Assembly: GCA_050049355.1 (NCBI GenBank)
Contig: JASFWK010000107.1
Coordinates: 1-7,575, forward strand
Direction of reading: 5' to 3'
DNA length: 7,575 nt
From: JASFWK01 sp050049355
Lineage (GTDB): Bacteria > Chloroflexota > Anaerolineae > B4-G1 > DUEL01
Shown here: positions 6,110-7,575 of the stretch, one piece after another
Position numbering within the stretch: the first letter of the stretch is position 1
How the letters are laid out: every line of letters starts with the position of its first letter
Notes under the pieces: generated by a model
What the model was told of the DNA's origin: nothing
The model's database searches: none
What the model saw: only the letters and a program-made list of their open reading frames with translations
Program-made: the position numbers and the translations under genes

Positions 6110-7327
6110 ATGGCCAAGGAAAAGTACGTACGGGAAAAGCCGCACATCAACGTGGGGACCATTGGTCACATTGACCATGGGAAGACTACCTTGACGTCGG
6201 CCATTACCAAGGTGTTGGGCCTCAAGGGACTGGCGGATCCCATGAGCTACGAGGAGGTCGCCAAGGCGGATGTTAAGATGTTCCGTCGGGATGCGAGCAA
6301 GATCCTCACGGTGGCCATCGCCCACGTGGAGTACGAGACGGAGAACCGTCACTATGCTCACGTGGACTGCCCCGGGCACAGGGACTACATCAAGAACATG
6401 ATCACAGGCGCTGCGCAGATGGACGGTGCCATCTTGGTCGTCTCCGCCGCCGACGGCCCGATGCCTCAGACTCGCGAGCACGTTCTGCTGGCTCGGCAGG
6501 TGGAAGTGCCGGCCATCGTCGTCTACCTGAACAAGGTGGACCTGATGGAGGATGAGGAGTTGCTGGAGCTGATCGAACTGGAGTTGCAGGAACTTCTGGA
6601 CTCCTACGGCTTCCCCGGCGATGATACTCCCATCATCCGTGGGTCGGCCCTCGCGGCTATGGAGTCTGACGCGGCCGATCCGGATGTGCCCGAGTACCAG
6701 TCCATCTGGAAGCTGATGGATGCGGTTGACGAGTACATCCCCACGCCTGTGCGGGATGAGGAGAAGCCGTTCCTGATGCCTATTGAGGACGTATTCAGCA
6801 TCAAGGGACGAGGCACAGTGGTGACTGGCCGTGTGGAGCGGGGTGCCATGGTGCCGATGACCGACGTCGAGATCGTAGGGCTGCAGGATGATCCCATTCC
6901 GACGGTCGTCACCGATATGGAGATGTTCCGCAAGAAGTTGGACAAGGTGATCGCGGGCGACAACGCCGGGCTCCTTCTGCGTGGCGTGAGGCGCGAAGAG
7001 GTGAGCCGCGGTATGGTAATCGCGAAGCCTGGCACAATAACGCCCCACCTGGAGTTCGAGGCCCAGGTGTACGTCCTCCGCAAGGAGGAGGGCGGCCGTC
7101 ACAAGGCCTTCTTCTCCGGCTACCGGCCTCAGTTCTACATCCGCACCACGGACGTTACGGGCGAGATTACCCTGCCTGAGGGTGTGGATATGGTGATGCC
7201 GGGCGACGACGTCGCTCTCAAGGTGAATCTGATTGAACCCGTGGCTATCGAAAAGGGCTTCCGCTTCGCTGTCCGCGAGGGTGGCTTGACCGTCGGCGCA
7301 GGTGTCGTCACAGAGATTCTCGACTGA
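6110..7327 (+). CDS. tuf: Elongation factor Tu with atypical switch I
   Basis: EF-Tu delivers aminoacyl-tRNA to the ribosome as a GTP complex. The 405-residue protein starts MAKEKYVREKPHINVGTIGH and has GHIDHGKTT (19-27), DCPGH (86-90) with catalytic His90, NKVD and GSAL. The aminoacyl pocket residues EDVF, TVVTG, His72 and the AGDN asparagine are kept. Switch I is abnormal: the expected D.IDNAPEER.RGITI is replaced by EEVAKADVKMFRRDASKILT (residues 48-67). The P-loop to switch threonine distance is 41 residues against 36 in E. coli, yet Thr67 and all downstream spacing are kept. GHADY reads GHRDY (Arg91). Domain II has AMVPMTDVEIVG where a VG(D/E)-type turn is usual, and the domain III motif GGRTVGAG reads GGLTVGAG (Leu393). 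The frame is otherwise intact with codon use like its neighbours, so it is not a pseudogene on present evidence. Whether it is the only EF-Tu is unknown. Confidence 0.96.
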   Translation: MAKEKYVREKPHINVGTIGHIDHGKTTLTSAITKVLGLKGLADPMSYEEVAKADVKMFRRDASKILTVAIAHVEYETENRHYAHVDCPGHRDYIKNMITGAAQMDGAILVVSAADGPMPQTREHVLLARQVEVPAIVVYLNKVDLMEDEELLELIELELQELLDSYGFPGDDTPIIRGSALAAMESDAADPDVPEYQSIWKLMDAVDEYIPTPVRDEEKPFLMPIEDVFSIKGRGTVVTGRVERGAMVPMTDVEIVGLQDDPIPTVVTDMEMFRKKLDKVIAGDNAGLLLRGVRREEVSRGMVIAKPGTITPHLEFEAQVYVLRKEEGGRHKAFFSGYRPQFYIRTTDVTGEITLPEGVDMVMPGDDVALKVNLIEPVAIEKGFRFAVREGGLTVGAGVVTEILD

Positions 7328-7348
7328 GTATAGGATAGGCGAGACCCA

Positions 7349-7575
7349 ATGGCCAAGCAGAGGATCCGCATTCGTCTCAAAGCATACGATCACCGCGTCC
7401 TGGACGAGTCTGCCAAGCGCATCGTCGAAGCGGCCGAGCGCTCTGGAGCGGTCGTCGTGGGGCCGGTGCCCTTGCCGACCAGGGTTGAGCGCTTCACAGT
7501 GCGTCGCTCTACCTTCGTTCACAAAGACTCACATGAGCACTTCGAGATCCGCACTCACAAGCGCTTGATCGATGT
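7349..7575 (+). CDS. rpsJ: 30S ribosomal protein S10, 5' part (3' end outside window)
   Basis: S10 is a head protein of the 30S subunit and, as NusE, a partner of NusB in transcription antitermination. Seventy-five codons plus two bases are present of the usual about 102. Family signatures are the N-terminal RIRIRLKAYDHRVLDESAKR, GPVPLPTRVERFTV and HEHFEIRTHKRLID. The ATG lies 21 nt after the tuf stop; the upstream AGGATAGGCGAG is a poor Shine-Dalgarno, so coupling to tuf translation is possible. S10 normally begins the S10 operon (rpsJ-rplC-rplD and so on), so the str and S10 groups are probably continuous here, as in several phyla. Confidence 0.97.
   Translation, partial: MAKQRIRIRLKAYDHRVLDESAKRIVEAAERSGAVVVGPVPLPTRVERFTVRRSTFVHKDSHEHFEIRTHKRLID

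Noticed and set aside
6251..6310. A compensated frameshift as the cause of the odd EF-Tu switch I
   Set aside because: I read the other two frames across 6260-6310; neither gives an RGITI or PEER-like motif, and one contains a stop. The divergence is in the true frame.
6053..7522. 489-codon open frame on the minus strand opposite tuf and rpsJ
   Set aside because: It spans two real genes in opposite orientation and mirrors their codon bias; no domain can be recognised.

Overview
This window is an ordinary bacterial core-translation locus on the + strand with several unusual protein details. In order it holds the 3' two-thirds of rpoB (RNA polymerase beta, open at the left edge), a 333-nt noncoding gap, rpsL (S12), rpsG (S7), fusA (EF-G), tuf (EF-Tu) and the first 75 codons of rpsJ (S10, open at the right edge). 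All genes point the same way. No mobile element, tRNA, rRNA or CRISPR array is visible, and no new multi-gene system is apparent. The novelty lies inside the housekeeping proteins and in the gap between rpoB and rpsL.

Organism: the DNA is GC-rich, starts are ATG with purine-rich Shine-Dalgarno sequences, and the proteins look most like those of Chloroflexota (perhaps Anaerolineae-like). The reasons are the general style of EF-Tu (the LLARQVEVPAIVV stretch, the GIKGRG/SIKGRG type of domain II entry), the inserted segment in S12 and the large insertions in RpoB. This placement is from memory of family sequences and was not checked by a search.

Layout: 1-2622 rpoB; 2623-2955 noncoding, with no rpoC, a very good sigma70-type promoter (TTGACT, 17 nt, TAAAAT) overlapped by a 28-nt dyad, and two hairpins in the resulting rpsL leader; 2956-6002 rpsL-rpsG-fusA, tightly packed; a 107-nt spacer with a small hairpin; 6110-7327 tuf; a 21-nt gap; rpsJ from 7349, which normally opens the S10 ribosomal-protein operon. 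The str and S10 gene groups therefore appear to be joined. The genes supply transcription (RpoB), the decoding and head regions of the small subunit (S12, S7, S10) and the two elongation GTPases.

Main points for a second look: (1) EF-Tu has a rewritten, longer switch I in which the normally near-invariant RGITI is replaced by KILTV, plus GHRDY for GHADY and other atypical sites; (2) RpoB carries two extra segments, one resembling a beta-beta' module and one built from repeated WL..RGY....L units; (3) rpoC does not follow rpoB; (4) a dyad overlaps the str promoter; (5) both loops at the EF-G domain IV tip depart from consensus; (6) S12 has a 15-residue insertion.
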